From Pseudomonadota bacterium (lineage in GTDB: Bacteria; Pseudomonadota; Alphaproteobacteria; Rhizobiales; Segnochrobactraceae): DNA of 6,013 nt. The stretch lies in NCBI GenBank assembly GCA_023442215.1, contig JAEZMP010000440.1:1-6013 (forward strand). The letters are read 5' to 3'. A model generated the notes under the pieces. The model saw only the letters and a list, made by a program, of their open reading frames with translations. It did no database searches and had not been told where the DNA came from. The position numbers and the translations under genes are program-made. This document shows, piece after piece, positions 5,199 to 6,013 of this stretch. How positions within the stretch are numbered: position 1 is the first letter of the stretch; each line of letters starts with the position of its first letter.

Positions 5199-6013
5199 GC
5201 CTGATTTCCTTGCGAGAGGCCGGTTGAAACGGTGCCTCCGTCCGCAGGTCCATCGTCCCGGGGGTCGGCGGCGGAAATGTCTTCGGGAACGAGGCGCAGC
5301 GCCCGCAAGGCATTCAGGATCACGGCGACATCGATCGCCTCCTGGATGAGCGCGCCCTGCACGGGGGTGAGATAGCCGAGCGCGGCGGCGACCATGCCGA
5401 GCACGGAGAGGCCGATGCCGGCGACCACGCTTTCGAGCGCGATGCGCCGCGCGCCGCGGGCGATGGCAAGCCCGAGGCCGAGCCGGTCGATGCGGTCGAC
5501 GAGCAGAACCACGTCCGCCGCCTCCGCCGAGGCGGCCGCCCCGCGAGCGCCCATCGCCACGCCGATATCGGCCGCCGCCAGCGCAGGGGCATCGTTCACG
5601 CCGTCGCCCACCATCATCACCGGCCCGCGCTTGTGCTCGGTCAGAACCAGCAGCACCTTCTGGTCCGGCGTCAGTCCGGCGCGGATGCCGTCGAGCCCGA
5701 GGCCCTCCGTCACCCGTTCCGCGACCTCGCGGCGATCACCGGTCGCGAGCAGGATCCGCTCGATGCCCCGCCGGCGCAGCCCGTCGATCACGCCACCGAT
5801 GCCGGGCCGGAGCGGATCCGCCATCACGAGGTGGCCTGCCAGCCGTCCGTCCACGGCCAGCGCCACCAGAACCGCCCCGGGCGCAAAAGCGGGCGGCGGC
5901 GTCCCCCCGGCACCGATGCGGCCGCAGACGAAATCGTGCCCGCCGACGACGACCGCACGGCCCTCGACCTCGCCCTCGAGGCCCTCGCCCGGATGCTCCG
6001 TTACGTGCCGTGG
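5195..6013 (-). CDS. P1B-type heavy-metal-translocating ATPase, C-terminal part (runs off window)
   Basis: The last 272 residues of a P-type ATPase are present; the N-terminal transmembrane part, the CPC-type metal site and the phosphorylated DKTG loop lie outside. The fragment opens in the nucleotide-binding domain (HPGEGLEGEVEGR, residues 7-19), followed by the P-domain signatures ATGD (90-93) and VGDGVNDAPALAAADIGVAMG (135-155), and then the last two membrane helices. The final helix reads QEAIDVAVILNALRAL, where Zn/Cd and Cu pumps of this class usually carry other conserved residues, so the metal is left unassigned. A polar tail of about 30 residues ends the protein. The frame is open to the window edge; the internal GTG at 5866 is not a real start because the upstream codons encode conserved ATPase sequence. 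The stop overlaps the VIT transporter start (ATGA), pairing a pump with a Fe/Mn-type transporter. Confidence 0.93.
   Translation of the reverse strand, partial: PRHVTEHPGEGLEGEVEGRAVVVGGHDFVCGRIGAGGTPPPAFAPGAVLVALAVDGRLAGHLVMADPLRPGIGGVIDGLRRRGIERILLATGDRREVAERVTEGLGLDGIRAGLTPDQKVLLVLTEHKRGPVMMVGDGVNDAPALAAADIGVAMGARGAAASAEAADVVLLVDRIDRLGLGLAIARGARRIALESVVAGIGLSVLGMVAAALGYLTPVQGALIQEAIDVAVILNALRALRLVPEDISAADPRDDGPADGGTVSTGLSQGNQA

Noticed and set aside
5195..5866. A complete short protein starting at GTG 5866
   Set aside because: The same frame stays open to the window edge and the upstream codons encode the conserved ATPase nucleotide-binding region, so the gene is larger and merely truncated by the window.

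Overview
The window is GC-rich and densely packed, with codon use and gene types typical of an alphaproteobacterium of the Rhizobiales/Hyphomicrobiales kind. The gene content further suggests a lineage with tetrahydromethanopterin/methylofuran-linked C1 metabolism, such as a methylotroph. That last point is inference, from an archaeal-type MfnB-like gene and a CitG/COG1767-like gene flanking pterin genes.

Positions 1-2762 are all on the minus strand. Read in the direction of transcription they hold a pterin-4a-carbinolamine dehydratase (2762-2382), dihydropteroate synthase folP (2207-1362), dihydroneopterin aldolase folB (1369-1004), HPPK folK (969-496) and the N-terminal 93 codons of an MfnB/DUF556-like TIM-barrel protein (281-1, running off the window). 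folP and folB overlap by 8 nt. folB and folK are 34 nt apart, with a hairpin over the folK ribosome-binding site. FolB, FolK and FolP make 7,8-dihydropteroate: FolB releases 6-hydroxymethyl-dihydropterin, FolK pyrophosphorylates it, and FolP joins it to p-aminobenzoate.

Across a 228-bp divergent intergenic region that contains a long inverted repeat, a plus-strand gene (2991-3851) encodes a divergent member of the triphosphoribosyl-dephospho-CoA synthase family (CitG/MdcB, COG1767). The MfnB-like and CitG-like proteins both appear to have lost residues normally conserved at their family active sites. This is the most unusual feature of the window. A plus-strand VOC/glyoxalase-fold protein follows (4013-4453).

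The right end is a separate metal-transport module on the minus strand: the C-terminal part of a P1B-type heavy-metal ATPase (6013-5195, cut by the window edge) overlaps by ATGA a VIT1/CCC1-type iron/manganese transporter gene (5198-4497). The VOC and VIT genes converge on an inverted repeat that may terminate transcription in both directions. No tRNA, rRNA, CRISPR or insertion sequence was seen, and no stretch over 300 bases lacks a gene.
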